15,978 nt of DNA from Flavobacteriales bacterium (lineage in GTDB: Bacteria; Bacteroidota; Bacteroidia; Flavobacteriales; BACL11), in the NCBI GenBank assembly GCA_002724895.1, contig PBQB01000039.1, positions 10,698 to 26,675 of the forward strand, in the 5' to 3' direction. Below the pieces are notes generated by a model. It was given only the letters and a program-made list of their open reading frames with translations. It was not told where the DNA came from and made no database searches. Position numbers and translations under genes: made by a program. Positions 1-8,887 of the stretch are shown here, in pieces (position 1 is the stretch's first letter; the number at the start of each line of letters is the position of its first letter).

Positions 1-1133
1 TTTCCTTTAATGAAAGTAATAAAAGGGTCAATATTATATGTGTCTCCACTTGTTGTGGTAACTGATCTGTCTTTTGGAACATAAGCTTCATCTAAACTTT
101 GCCATATAATTGCTGATCCAGTTGATTGAAATAAAAAGTTTGCATTTAGGCCATATAGCAATCCTTCAATTTTTTTACTTTTATAGGTGCTATTTAAATT
201 AAATCTCTTCCTATCTGTAACTTCACCAAATCTATACCCGTCATCTAGAAAAATATTTCCTCCAATTGATAGGTCTAAGTTTTTAAATTTCATAGATTGT
301 AAAAATTCTATTCCTTTATACGCTCTTCTTTTTTCGCCATTCCAATTTAATTCCGCACGTTGCGCTTTGTCAATTAGACCAAAATGCATATTTACCTTTG
401 TATATCCAGGAATAGCTTTGTTTTTATCAATAAGTTTTTGACTAGGGAAAGCAGTACGAATATTGATAATTCCATTCAGTGCAGAGGAACCATATAAAGC
501 AGACGCCGCTCCTTTGATTACTTCAACTTGATTAATATTTTCAGTTGCAATTAGCTTCCATTGAACTTGCCCTGCATCACCGGAAATTAGAGGCATATCA
601 TCAACAAGAACCAAAACCCTTGTTCCTGCACCATAGCTCCATCCACTACCTCCTCTAATATTGGCTTGGCCATCAGTAATATTTACTCCAGGTATTTGGT
701 CCATTGCAGTTTGAATGTCTGTTGTGTTTTTATTTTCAATTAGAGAGGGTTTTATAACCTCCATTGACACTGTGATTTCTTCAATTTTTTGTTTGAATTT
801 TCCAGCAGACACCACAACAGTATTTAATTTTTCAGAGATTGGTTCTAATTCAATGTTTAAAATAAGAGCCTCATTAGTGTTTAAATCTGGTGTTATTATT
901 TTTTCTTTATAGCCAATATATTTAAATGTTATGTCTTGTGTTTTTTTGTCTTTTATAATTAGACTATATTTTCCGTAAATATCTGATGCAGTTCCATTTC
1001 CATTTTCAAGGATAATATTTACACCGATAAGAGCTTCTCCTGATGTTTTGTCAGTGATTGTACCACTGATTGATTGGCAATATAATATTGGGCTGAATAA
1101 AAATAATATAATAAATGAATAAGCTTTTTCCAT
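1..1133 (-). CDS. TonB-dependent outer-membrane receptor, N-terminal part (cut by window edge)
   Basis: Reading the minus strand from ATG at 1133 gives 377 open codons with no stop before the window edge, so this is the N-terminal part of a larger protein. Residues 1-19 form a signal peptide (MEKAY, then a hydrophobic run). Residues 21-100 look like the carboxypeptidase-regulatory-like beta-sandwich (SGTITD, GEALIGVNI, TASDIYGKYSL, KYIGYKE) common on Bacteroidota receptors. NTVVVSAG at 104-111 resembles a TonB box. Residues 117-226 are the plug domain, with IPGVNI, NIRGGSG, VLVLVDDMPL, NQVEVIKGAASALYGSSA and NGIINIRT. The start of the beta-barrel follows. Such receptors import large substrates (siderophores, cobalamin, oligosaccharides) across the outer membrane using TonB-ExbBD. 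The plug is not of the SusC type, so metal chelate or vitamin uptake is more likely, but the substrate cannot be read from this part. Confidence 0.93.
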   Translation of the reverse strand, partial: MEKAYSFIILFLFSPILYCQSISGTITDKTSGEALIGVNIILENGNGTASDIYGKYSLIIKDKKTQDITFKYIGYKEKIITPDLNTNEALILNIELEPISEKLNTVVVSAGKFKQKIEEITVSMEVIKPSLIENKNTTDIQTAMDQIPGVNITDGQANIRGGSGWSYGAGTRVLVLVDDMPLISGDAGQVQWKLIATENINQVEVIKGAASALYGSSALNGIINIRTAFPSQKLIDKNKAIPGYTKVNMHFGLIDKAQRAELNWNGEKRRAYKGIEFLQSMKFKNLDLSIGGNIFLDDGYRFGEVTDRKRFNLNSTYKSKKIEGLLYGLNANFLFQSTGSAIIWQSLDEAYVPKDRSVTTTSGDTYNIDPFITFIKG

Positions 1134-1154
1134 TTTCTTTTTAAGAAATGATTA

Positions 1155-1162
1155 CAAATATA
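1155..1162 (-). promoter_or_regulatory. -7 promoter box of the TonB-dependent receptor
   Basis: The minus strand reads TATATTTG, an exact match to the Bacteroidota sigma-A -7 consensus TAnnTTTG. It ends 21 bases before the receptor ATG, leaving a short leader. I see no clear -33 TTTG at the expected distance, so the call rests on the -7 box and its position. Confidence 0.5.
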
Positions 1163-1224
1163 TAAAAATGAAGTAGAGAGGTTATTTTAGCTCATATTAT
1201 TCTTTTAGGATTATAAATTTCTTA

Positions 1225-1232
1225 TACATTTG
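1225..1232 (+). promoter_or_regulatory. -7 promoter box of gdhA-kbl
   Basis: TACATTTG matches TAnnTTTG exactly and lies 28 bases before the gdhA ATG at 1261. Transcription would begin near 1238-1240. A -33 TTTG is not obvious; TTTTAG at 1203-1208 is the nearest candidate. With the opposite-facing box at 1155-1162, this makes a compact divergent promoter region of about 127 bp. Confidence 0.5.
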
Positions 1233-1242
1233 CTTTAATTAA

Positions 1243-2595
<1,353 letters not shown>

Positions 2596-2617
2596 ATAAT
2601 TTAAAATAGAAGAATTT

Positions 2618-3808
2618 ATGCAAAAAAGTTTTCAAGAACAATTATTGAATGAGATAAAAGAAATTAAATCTTCAGGTCTTTATAAAGATGAAAGGATTAT
2701 TTTAAACCCTCAGTCATCAAATGTTCTAGTAGATGAAAATAAAGAAGTTCTAAATTTTTGTGCTAATAATTATTTAGGATTATCATCTAATTTAGAAGTT
2801 GTTAATGCAGCTAAAAATTCTCTTGAAACGCATGGTTATGGAATGTCTTCGGTTAGATTTATTTGTGGCACGCAAAATATTCATAAAGAATTGGAAAGGA
2901 AAATTTCTGAATTTTTAGAAATGGAAGATACAATTCTTTATGCGGCAGCTTTTGATGCTAATGGAGGGTTATTTGAACCACTGTTTGATCATCAGGATGC
3001 AATTATTTCAGATGAATTGAACCATGCTTCAATTATAGATGGTATAAGATTATGTAAGGCAAAACGATTTCGTTATTTAAATTGTAACATGCATGATTTA
3101 GAAGATAAACTTAAACAAACCAAACAGTTCAGAAATAGAATTATTGTAACTGATGGGGTATTTTCTATGGATGGATATATTGCAAAGCTTAAAACGATAT
3201 GTGATTTAGCACAAAAGTATAATGCACTAGTAATGGTTGATGACTCTCATGCAACAGGATTTATTGGAAAAAGAGGTAAAGGGACTCATGAATTTTGTGA
3301 TGTCATGGGTAGAGTAGATATTATTACTTCTACTTTAGGTAAAGCCCTTGGAGGTGCAATGGGTGGATTTACATCAGCTAAAAAAGAAGTGATAGATATT
3401 TTAAGGCAAAAATCTAGACCATATTTATTTTCAAATTCACTAGCTCCTTCAATAGTAGGAGGAGCAATTAAGGTGCTTGATATTTTATCAAAAGACACAG
3501 GATTAAGAGATAAGTTAGAGGAGAATACAATGTATTTCCGTAATAATTTAACTAAATTGGGATTTGATATAAATGAAGGAGTTCATCCAATTGTCCCTGT
3601 TATGCTTTATGATGCCAAATTAGCTCAAGAAATGTCAAATTGTCTTATGCAAGAAGGTGTTTATGCCATAGGATTTTACTACCCAGTAGTTGCTAGGGGA
3701 AAAGCAAGGATAAGAGTTCAAATATCTGCTAGCCATACAAAGGATCAATTAGATAAGGCAATTTTTGCATTTAATAAAGTAGGAAAAAAGTTAAATATTC
3801 TAAAATAA
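2618..3808 (+). CDS. kbl: 2-amino-3-ketobutyrate CoA ligase (glycine C-acetyltransferase)
   Basis: This PLP enzyme of the alpha-oxoamine synthase family converts 2-amino-3-ketobutyrate and CoA to glycine and acetyl-CoA, the second step of threonine breakdown through threonine dehydrogenase. The 396 residues match E. coli Kbl (398) in length and nearly motif by motif: [10 protein letters not shown] (46-55), SVRFICGTQ (78-86), DANGGLFE (113-120), LNHASIIDG (134-142), TDGVFSMDG (178-186), [11 protein letters not shown] (205-215) and TLGKALGG (239-246). Lysine 242 is the expected Schiff-base residue, aspartate 208 should pair with the PLP nitrogen, and histidine 136 stacks on the ring. BioF, HemA and serine palmitoyltransferase share the fold, but SVRFICGTQ and CDVMGRVDI favour Kbl. 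No threonine dehydrogenase gene is in the window. It shares the gdhA transcript. Confidence 0.95.
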   Translation: MQKSFQEQLLNEIKEIKSSGLYKDERIILNPQSSNVLVDENKEVLNFCANNYLGLSSNLEVVNAAKNSLETHGYGMSSVRFICGTQNIHKELERKISEFLEMEDTILYAAAFDANGGLFEPLFDHQDAIISDELNHASIIDGIRLCKAKRFRYLNCNMHDLEDKLKQTKQFRNRIIVTDGVFSMDGYIAKLKTICDLAQKYNALVMVDDSHATGFIGKRGKGTHEFCDVMGRVDIITSTLGKALGGAMGGFTSAKKEVIDILRQKSRPYLFSNSLAPSIVGGAIKVLDILSKDTGLRDKLEENTMYFRNNLTKLGFDINEGVHPIVPVMLYDAKLAQEMSNCLMQEGVYAIGFYYPVVARGKARIRVQISASHTKDQLDKAIFAFNKVGKKLNILK

Positions 3809-3811
3809 TAT

Positions 3812-3841
3812 TTTGCAGAATTATAAAAAAGTGTAGATTTG
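3812..3841 (+). promoter_or_regulatory. Strong promoter of the rplM ribosomal operon
   Basis: TTTG at 3812-3815 and TAGATTTG at 3834-3841 are separated by 18 bases, matching the full Bacteroidota pattern TTTG-N~19-TAnnTTTG. The box continues as TTTGCATCCC, an extension I associate with ribosomal promoters in this phylum (recollection, not checked). It begins three bases after the kbl stop and places the start of transcription about 25-30 bases before the rplM start, too close for a complex leader. Confidence 0.75.
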
Positions 3842-3874
3842 CATCCCTTTTAACACAAGAGAAAAAAATATTAA

Positions 3875-4330
3875 GTGGACACATTAAGTTATAAAACAGT
3901 TTCGATCAGTAAAGAAAATGCACAAAAAAAATGGTTTGTTGTTGATGCAGAAAATCAAATTTTAGGCAGATTTTCTTCAAAGGTAGCCAAAGTGCTAAGA
4001 GGTAAATATAAAACTAATTTTACTCCTCATGCTGATTGTGGAGATTATGTTGTAGTAATAAATGCTTCTAAAATCACAATGTCTGGTAAAAAGATGAGTG
4101 ATAGAAGAATTTTTTCTCATACAGGATATCCGGGAGGTCAAAAACAAACCTCTCCAGCAAGCATGCTTGCTAAAGATAAAAATTCGTTAGTAAGACATTC
4201 AATTAAAGGAATGCTTCCAAAGAATAAGCTTGGTGCTGCGATCATGAAGAACTGCTACATATACGCAGGAGCTGATCATGATAAGCACGCTCAAAAACCT
4301 CAACCACTAAATTTAAATGATTTAAAATAA
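3875..4330 (+). CDS. rplM: Large ribosomal subunit protein L13 (uL13), GTG start
   Basis: L13 binds 23S rRNA early in 50S assembly. The protein has 151 residues, a little longer than E. coli L13 (142). Hallmarks are [22 protein letters not shown] (visible in two parts at 20-41), the [12 protein letters not shown] strand (56-67), the basic THTGYPGG-like segment (SHTGYPGG) and [10 protein letters not shown] near residues 109-118. The start is GTG: the preceding codon is an in-frame TAA at 3872-3874 and the first internal ATG is codon 69, so no ATG can serve. [10 protein letters not shown] is the N-terminus I expect for Bacteroidota L13. The upstream bases are A-rich without a Shine-Dalgarno sequence. 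rpsI follows after four bases, the usual L13-S9 pair. Confidence 0.97.
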   Translation: MDTLSYKTVSISKENAQKKWFVVDAENQILGRFSSKVAKVLRGKYKTNFTPHADCGDYVVVINASKITMSGKKMSDRRIFSHTGYPGGQKQTSPASMLAKDKNSLVRHSIKGMLPKNKLGAAIMKNCYIYAGADHDKHAQKPQPLNLNDLK

Positions 4331-4334
4331 AAAT

Positions 4335-4721
4335 ATGGATGTGATTCATACTATAGGAAGAAGAAAGTCTTCAGTCGCAAGAATTTATATGAAAAAAGGA
4401 AAAGGAAAAATCCTTGTCAACGGAAAAGATTTTAAAGAATATTTTCCAGTTAGCACAATGCAGTATAAATTAGAGCAACCATTTAAAACTATAGACATGT
4501 TAGGAGATTTTGATGTCAATGTTAATGTAAATGGAGGTGGTAACACAGGTCAATCTGAAGCAATTAGGTTGGCAATATCTAGGGCGTTGTGTAAATTTGA
4601 TGTTGAAAATAGAACTCCCTTAAAATCTGAGGGATTACTTAGAAGAGACTCTAGAGTGGTAGAACGTAAAAAACCTGGACAAAAGAAAGCGAGAAAAAAG
4701 TTCCAGTGGGTTAAGAGATAA
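4335..4721 (+). CDS. rpsI: Small ribosomal subunit protein S9 (uS9)
   Basis: S9 sits in the head of the 30S subunit, and its C-terminal tail reaches the P-site tRNA. The 128 residues are close to the usual 130. The N-terminal [13 protein letters not shown], the central [19 protein letters not shown] and the basic tail [20 protein letters not shown] are all diagnostic. The last residues are FQWVKR, whereas the end normally seen is FQFSKR or similar; the terminal lysine-arginine is kept but the preceding serine is valine. The codons are clear and the stop follows directly, so this is not a frameshift within the window. It is translated from the rplM transcript, four bases after the L13 stop. 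Confidence 0.97.
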   Translation: MDVIHTIGRRKSSVARIYMKKGKGKILVNGKDFKEYFPVSTMQYKLEQPFKTIDMLGDFDVNVNVNGGGNTGQSEAIRLAISRALCKFDVENRTPLKSEGLLRRDSRVVERKKPGQKKARKKFQWVKR

Positions 4722-4742
4722 ACACATATTATTAATTAATGT

Positions 4743-4794
4743 TTAGCATCTAAATCAATAAGACAAGATATATCTTTTACTTATTGATTGCTAA
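4743..4794 (+). promoter_or_regulatory. Structured leader before rpsB, possible S2-responsive element
   Basis: The 89-bp rpsI-rpsB gap folds into one long imperfect hairpin. TTAGC (4743-4747) pairs with GCTAA (4790-4794), a five-base bulge follows on the left, AATCAATAAG (4753-4762) pairs perfectly with CTTATTGATT (4780-4789), and AAGA/TCTT (4765-4768, 4773-4776) closes the tip. No T-run follows, so it does not look like an intrinsic terminator. In other bacteria S2 represses rpsB-tsf through a structured 5' leader; that this hairpin does the same is inference. I find no exact TAnnTTTG box in the gap, so rpsB may be read from the rplM promoter through this element. Confidence 0.4.
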
Positions 4795-4810
4795 TTAAAA
4801 GAAAGTAAAC

Positions 4811-5605
4811 ATGTCAAAAACAAATTTCAAACAATTATTAGATTCTGGTGTCCATTTCGGTCATCTTAAAAAAAAGTATAATCCGGCAATGGCACCATAT
4901 ATTTTTATGGAGAGAAGCGGTATTCATGTTATAGATTTAAATAAAACAATAGTAATGCTTGAAGATGCTGCTGCAGCTCTAAAACAAATTGCTAAATCTG
5001 GTAAAAAAATATTATTTGTTGCAACAAAAAAACAAGCTAAAGGTTTGATTGCAGAAATGGCAAAATCATTAAATATGCCATACATTAACGAAAGATGGCC
5101 TGGAGGGTTACTTACAAATTTTGCTACAATAAGAAAATCAATTAAGAAAATGCAAGGCATTGATAAAATGAAAGAAGATGGAACATTAGACACATTATCT
5201 AAAAGAGAAAGATTACAAATTAGTAGACAACGAGCTAAACTAGATGTTAATTTTGGAAGTATTGTGAAAATGACTAGAATGCCAGAAGCAATTTTTATTG
5301 TTGACACTAATAAAGAGCATATTGCTTTAGCTGAGGCTAATAAGTTAGGAATTAGATCATTTGCAATGAATGATACAAATACCAATCCTAATTTAGTTAA
5401 TTTTCCAATTCCATCAAATGATGATGCAGCAAAGTCAATCAAATGTATATTATCTATAATAGAAGAAGCAGTTTCTGAAGGCTTAAAAGAAAGGTCACTG
5501 GATCAAGAAAAAAAGAATGATGAAAAAAAGGATAAAGCTAATAAAATTGTTAATGAGGAGATTGTTAAAAAAGAGGAAGTTAAGCAATCATTGTCTAAAA
5601 AATAA
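4811..5605 (+). CDS. rpsB: Small ribosomal subunit protein S2 (uS2)
   Basis: S2 joins late in 30S assembly and is needed with S1 at the mRNA platform. Clear signatures are LLDSGVHFGHLKKKYNPAM (9-27), PYIFMERSGIHVIDLNKTI (29-47), RWPGGLLTNFATIRKSI (about 94-110), FIVDTNKEHIALAEANKLGI (about 161-180) and NDDAAKSI. At 264 residues it is longer than E. coli S2 (241); the difference is a lysine- and glutamate-rich, low-complexity C-terminal tail from about residue 228, a type of extension seen on other Bacteroidota S2 proteins and probably disordered. The ATG is preceded by an A-rich stretch with no Shine-Dalgarno sequence. tsf follows 27 bp downstream, the conserved rpsB-tsf pair. Confidence 0.97.
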   Translation: MSKTNFKQLLDSGVHFGHLKKKYNPAMAPYIFMERSGIHVIDLNKTIVMLEDAAAALKQIAKSGKKILFVATKKQAKGLIAEMAKSLNMPYINERWPGGLLTNFATIRKSIKKMQGIDKMKEDGTLDTLSKRERLQISRQRAKLDVNFGSIVKMTRMPEAIFIVDTNKEHIALAEANKLGIRSFAMNDTNTNPNLVNFPIPSNDDAAKSIKCILSIIEEAVSEGLKERSLDQEKKNDEKKDKANKIVNEEIVKKEEVKQSLSKK

Positions 5606-5632
5606 AGTTTAATATTTTAATATATAACACAA

Positions 5633-6598
5633 ATGAGTGAAATTAAAGCAGCGGATGTTGCTAAATTAAGAAAACAAACTGGAGCTGGAATGATGGACTG
5701 TAAGAAGGCCCTGGTAGAATCAAATGGTGATTTTGATGGTGCAATAGATATTTTAAGAAAAAAGGGTCAAAAAGTTGCTGCAAAGAGAGCTGAAAGACAT
5801 GCAAGTGAAGGAGTTGCAATTACAAAAATTAATTCAGAAAAAACATCTGGAGTAGCAATTGTATTAGCTTGTGAAACAGATTTTGTAGCAAAAAATGATT
5901 CCTTTAAAGAGTTAGCCTCAAAGTTTGCTGACATTGCATTAGAATGTTCTGATAAAGAAGAACTATTATCTGCAAAGTTTGAAGGAACTAGTGTTTCTGA
6001 AAAATTAATAGAACAAACAGGAGTTATTGGAGAAAAGATTGAAATTTCAGAATTTGAAAGATTAGATGCGGATTTTGTGGGTTCATATACTCATGGAATT
6101 AAAATTGCTGTATTAGTTGGTTTAGATTCACCAATAGCTAAAGCTGATCAGCTTACAAAAGATATTGCTATGCAGGTTGCATCTATGGGGGCAACAACTT
6201 TATCATATAAAGATTTTGACTTAAGTTTTATTGAATCTGAAACTCAAGCTAGAATCGCTGTAATTGAAAAAGAAAATATTGAGCTAGCTAGATTAGGCAA
6301 AACATTAAAAAATGTACCTAAATATATTTCAAGAGCTCAGTTAACAAATGAAGTTTTAGAATCAGCGGAAGCCCAAGCAAAAAAAGAGTTGCAATCTGAG
6401 GGAAAACCTGAAAAAATTTGGGATAGAATAATTCCAGGTAAAATGCAAAGATTCATATTAGATAATACAACATTGGACCAAGAGCAATGTCTACTAGATC
6501 AAATTTTTATTAAAGATGATAAAATCAATGTTGATCAGTATATAAAATCTTACGGAGATATTAAAATTTCTGGATTCAAAAGAGTATCATTAGGTTAA
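5633..6598 (+). CDS. tsf: Translation elongation factor Ts
   Basis: EF-Ts is the nucleotide-exchange factor that regenerates EF-Tu-GTP in the cytoplasm. The N-terminal UBA-like domain is clear (VAKLRKQTGAGMMDCKKAL at 9-27, then GDFDGAIDILRKKG to residue 45). ETDFVAKND at 81-89 carries the TDFV element that contacts the EF-Tu G domain. The rest is the two-subdomain core, ending in a basic SGFKRVSLG. At 321 residues it is longer than the E. coli protein (283), with extra sequence in the C-terminal half (around GKPEKIWDRIIPGKMQRF), typical of the Bacteroidota form as I recall it. It is co-transcribed with rpsB. A terminator-like hairpin follows its stop. Confidence 0.96.
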   Translation: MSEIKAADVAKLRKQTGAGMMDCKKALVESNGDFDGAIDILRKKGQKVAAKRAERHASEGVAITKINSEKTSGVAIVLACETDFVAKNDSFKELASKFADIALECSDKEELLSAKFEGTSVSEKLIEQTGVIGEKIEISEFERLDADFVGSYTHGIKIAVLVGLDSPIAKADQLTKDIAMQVASMGATTLSYKDFDLSFIESETQARIAVIEKENIELARLGKTLKNVPKYISRAQLTNEVLESAEAQAKKELQSEGKPEKIWDRIIPGKMQRFILDNTTLDQEQCLLDQIFIKDDKINVDQYIKSYGDIKISGFKRVSLG

Positions 6599-6631
6599 AA
6601 ATAGAAATAGTCATATTAATTTCTTTTATAT

Positions 6632-6659
6632 AAATATCACTCGATCTGATATTTTCTTT
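6632..6659 (+). terminator. Intrinsic terminator candidate after rpsB-tsf
   Basis: AAATATCA (6632-6639) and TGATATTT (6647-6654) form a perfect 8-bp stem around the 7-base loop CTCGATC, followed by T-rich TCTTT. It lies 33 bases after the tsf stop and before the pyrH -7 box, where a terminator is expected. The stem is AT-rich and therefore weak, so leakage into pyrH is likely. Confidence 0.45.
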
Positions 6660-6671
6660 ACATGATTTATT

Positions 6672-6679
6672 TATATTTG
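6672..6679 (+). promoter_or_regulatory. -7 promoter box of pyrH-frr
   Basis: TATATTTG matches TAnnTTTG exactly and ends 15 bases before the pyrH ATG, implying a very short leader of around ten bases. No convincing -33 TTTG is seen near 6649-6653. With the hairpin at 6632-6659 it suggests pyrH-frr is a separate transcription unit. Confidence 0.5.
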
Positions 6680-6694
6680 AAAAAATAATAAATT

Positions 6695-7402
6695 ATGAAG
6701 TATAAACGAGTCTTATTAAAGTTAAGTGGAGAAGCATTAATAGGCGGAGGTGAATATGGAATAGATCCAAAAATGCTAAGTCATTATGCAAACGAAATCA
6801 ATGATGTCATAAATCAAAAAGTTGAAATTGCTATTGTAATTGGAGGAGGAAATATTTATAGAGGGATTCAGTCAGAAGGAGCCGGTTTTGATAGAGTTCA
6901 AGGTGACTATATGGGGATGTTAGCCACTATTATAAATGGCATGGCATTACAATCTGCACTTGAATCTATAGGTGTACAGACTAGATTACTAACTGCAATT
7001 AGAATGGAGCAAGTTGCAGAGCCATACATAAGAAGGAAAGCAATGAGACACCTTGAGAAAGGAAGAGTAGTTATTTTTGGTGGAGGTACAGGAAATCCGT
7101 ATTTTACAACCGATACCGCCGCAACTTTAAGAGCAATAGAAATTGAATCAGATATAATTTTAAAGGGAACAAGAGTAGATGGAATATATACATCTGACCC
7201 AGAAAAAGACCAATATGCAAAAAAATTTAATTCAATTAAATTTGATGAGGTTTTAGAAAAAAAGTTAAAGGTTATGGATTTAACAGCATTTACATTATGT
7301 CAAGAAAACCATTTACCTGTTCAAGTATTTAATATGAACAAAAAAGGAAACCTTAGTGCAGTATGTAAAGGAGAAAATGTAGGAACATTAGTTAAACTTT
7401 AG
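6695..7402 (+). CDS. pyrH: UMP kinase (uridylate kinase)
   Basis: This hexameric bacterial UMP kinase of the amino-acid-kinase fold phosphorylates UMP to UDP with ATP, feeding RNA, DNA and nucleotide-sugar synthesis. Its 235 residues match the family (E. coli 241). The sequence shows [10 protein letters not shown] (9-18) with the phosphate-binding lysine 9, [10 protein letters not shown] (48-57), [17 protein letters not shown] (70-86) with aspartate 71 expected at the UMP site, [16 protein letters not shown] (128-143), and [14 protein letters not shown] (156-169) near the ATP site. The neighbour frr starts 26 bp downstream, the very common tsf-pyrH-frr order. UTP feedback and GTP activation are known for the family but cannot be seen here. 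Confidence 0.97.
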   Translation: MKYKRVLLKLSGEALIGGGEYGIDPKMLSHYANEINDVINQKVEIAIVIGGGNIYRGIQSEGAGFDRVQGDYMGMLATIINGMALQSALESIGVQTRLLTAIRMEQVAEPYIRRKAMRHLEKGRVVIFGGGTGNPYFTTDTAATLRAIEIESDIILKGTRVDGIYTSDPEKDQYAKKFNSIKFDEVLEKKLKVMDLTAFTLCQENHLPVQVFNMNKKGNLSAVCKGENVGTLVKL

Positions 7403-7427
7403 AACTGAATAATATAAATTAATAAAT

Positions 7428-7991
7428 ATGACAGAAGAAATTGACTTTTATTTAGATTTGACGAAAGAGCAAATGAATGATGCTATATCACATTTAGAAT
7501 TGGTTTTATCAAAAATTAGAGCAGGAAAGGCCTCTCCTCAAATGCTAAGATCTGTAACTTTAGACTATTATGGAGTCCAAACACCCTTATCTCAAGCTTC
7601 AAACATTACAACTCCTGACGCTCAAACAATACTGGTTCAACCTTTCGATAAAACAATTATAACTGAAATTGAACAAGCAATTATTGATGCAAATCTTGGT
7701 TTTAATCCTTCAAACAATGGGGAATCAGTAATAATAAATGTACCTCCTTTAACTGAAGATAGAAGAAGAGAATTAGTTAAGCAAGTAAAAACAGAAATAG
7801 AAAATTCCAAAGTTAGTATTAGAAATGTAAGACAAAAGACTAATGATGAAATTAAAAAGTTAGGTAAAAGTGGTCTTTCTGAAGATTTGGAAAGAGATGC
7901 ATGTAATAATGTTCAAGAAATTACAAATCAATTTGTAGAAAAAGTCGACAAAATCTTTTCTGTAAAAGAATCAGAAATTATGACCGTTTAA
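7428..7991 (+). CDS. frr: Ribosome recycling factor
   Basis: RRF works with EF-G to split the ribosome after termination. The 187 residues agree with the standard 185. The three-helix bundle and the small beta domain are both recognisable: [11 protein letters not shown] (31-41), [16 protein letters not shown] (45-60), [18 protein letters not shown], then [18 protein letters not shown] and [15 protein letters not shown] with the conserved arginines of the long helices. It is the last clear translation gene of the block; the next gene begins 40 bp after its stop, with no terminator that I can see. Confidence 0.97.
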   Translation: MTEEIDFYLDLTKEQMNDAISHLELVLSKIRAGKASPQMLRSVTLDYYGVQTPLSQASNITTPDAQTILVQPFDKTIITEIEQAIIDANLGFNPSNNGESVIINVPPLTEDRRRELVKQVKTEIENSKVSIRNVRQKTNDEIKKLGKSGLSEDLERDACNNVQEITNQFVEKVDKIFSVKESEIMTV

Positions 7992-8031
7992 TTTATTATG
8001 TGTCTTTAATTTTATAGTGAATAATACTTAT

Positions 8032-8886
8032 ATGAAAGGAATAATTTTAGCTGGAGGTTCTGGAACTAGACTACACCCAATTACATCTGTAATTAGTAAA
8101 CAAATGATGCCAATTTATGATAAGCCTATGATTTATTATCCACTGACAACATTGTTATATTCTGGCATAAGGGATATACTTATAATTTCTACTCCGCAAG
8201 ATTTGCCTTTATTTAAAGAACTTTTAGGTGATGGAAAAAGTCTAGGCTGTAATTTTGAGTATAAAGTTCAAAAGGTGCCTAATGGGTTAGCACAAGCATT
8301 TATAATAGCTGAAGAATTCATAGCAAATGATAATGTATGTTTAATTTTAGGAGATAACATCTTTCAAATGAAAATAAAAATATTAGAAGATTGTAAAAAG
8401 GTAAAAGGAGGTATAATTTTTGGATATCATGTAAATGACCCGCAAAGATATGGTGTAGTAGAGTTCGATAAAAAATTTAATGTAATTTCATTAGAAGAGA
8501 AACCTGAAATTCCAAAATCAAATTATGCTGTTCCAGGGTTATATTATTATGACAATTCAGTTATAAATATAGCAAAGTCTATTAAACCTTCTAAAAGAGG
8601 AGAATATGAAATTACAGATATTAATAAAGAATACCTAAGACAGAAAAAATTGGAGGTTAAATTGTTAGAAAGAGGTTCTGTTTGGTTAGATACAGGTACT
8701 TTTAAGTCATTAATGCAAGCTAATCAATATGTGCAAGTTATTGAACAACGACAAGGGAGAAAGATTGGTTGTATTGAAGAAGCGGCTTATAGAATGGGTT
8801 ATATAAATGATAAACAATTAACCAAGCTTGCAAAACCTTTGCTAAAGAGTGGCTACGGAGAGTATTTATTGAATTTAATTAATTAG
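8032..8886 (+). CDS. rfbA: Glucose-1-phosphate thymidylyltransferase
   Basis: RfbA (RmlA) makes dTDP-glucose from dTTP and glucose 1-phosphate, the first step toward dTDP-L-rhamnose and other deoxysugars of surface polysaccharide. The nucleotidyltransferase signature [14 protein letters not shown] is at residues 3-16, followed by [16 protein letters not shown] (23-38), LGDNIF (106-111) with metal-binding aspartate 108, [11 protein letters not shown] (154-164), and VWLDTGT (217-223) with the second metal aspartate 220. An in-frame GTG at 8017 would add five residues, but ATG at 8032 gives the usual MKGIILAGG start and 284 residues, close to the family's 285-295. The rfbB, rfbC and rfbD partners are not in the window. 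The next gene starts one base after its stop. Confidence 0.94.
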   Translation: MKGIILAGGSGTRLHPITSVISKQMMPIYDKPMIYYPLTTLLYSGIRDILIISTPQDLPLFKELLGDGKSLGCNFEYKVQKVPNGLAQAFIIAEEFIANDNVCLILGDNIFQMKIKILEDCKKVKGGIIFGYHVNDPQRYGVVEFDKKFNVISLEEKPEIPKSNYAVPGLYYYDNSVINIAKSIKPSKRGEYEITDINKEYLRQKKLEVKLLERGSVWLDTGTFKSLMQANQYVQVIEQRQGRKIGCIEEAAYRMGYINDKQLTKLAKPLLKSGYGEYLLNLIN

Positions 8887-8887
8887 T

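Noticed and set aside
187-912. Two plus-strand open frames opposite the TonB-dependent receptor
   Set aside because: Both are antisense to conserved plug and regulatory domains and resemble no protein; the minus-strand reading explains the sequence fully.
1075-1133. Lipoprotein signal in the TonB receptor leader (cysteine 19)
   Set aside because: The residues before the cysteine are I-L-Y; tyrosine at -1 does not fit a lipobox, so an ordinary signal peptide is more likely.
2618-3808. Serine palmitoyltransferase or BioF instead of Kbl
   Set aside because: The family is shared and sphingolipid-making Bacteroidota carry SPT, but the SVRFICGTQ and [17 protein letters not shown] motifs match Kbl nearly residue for residue.
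4924-5442. 172-codon open frame on the minus strand inside rpsB
   Set aside because: It lies wholly within the well-matched S2 gene, has no recognisable domain, and its composition (I, S, L, F) is what the complement of AT-rich coding sequence gives.
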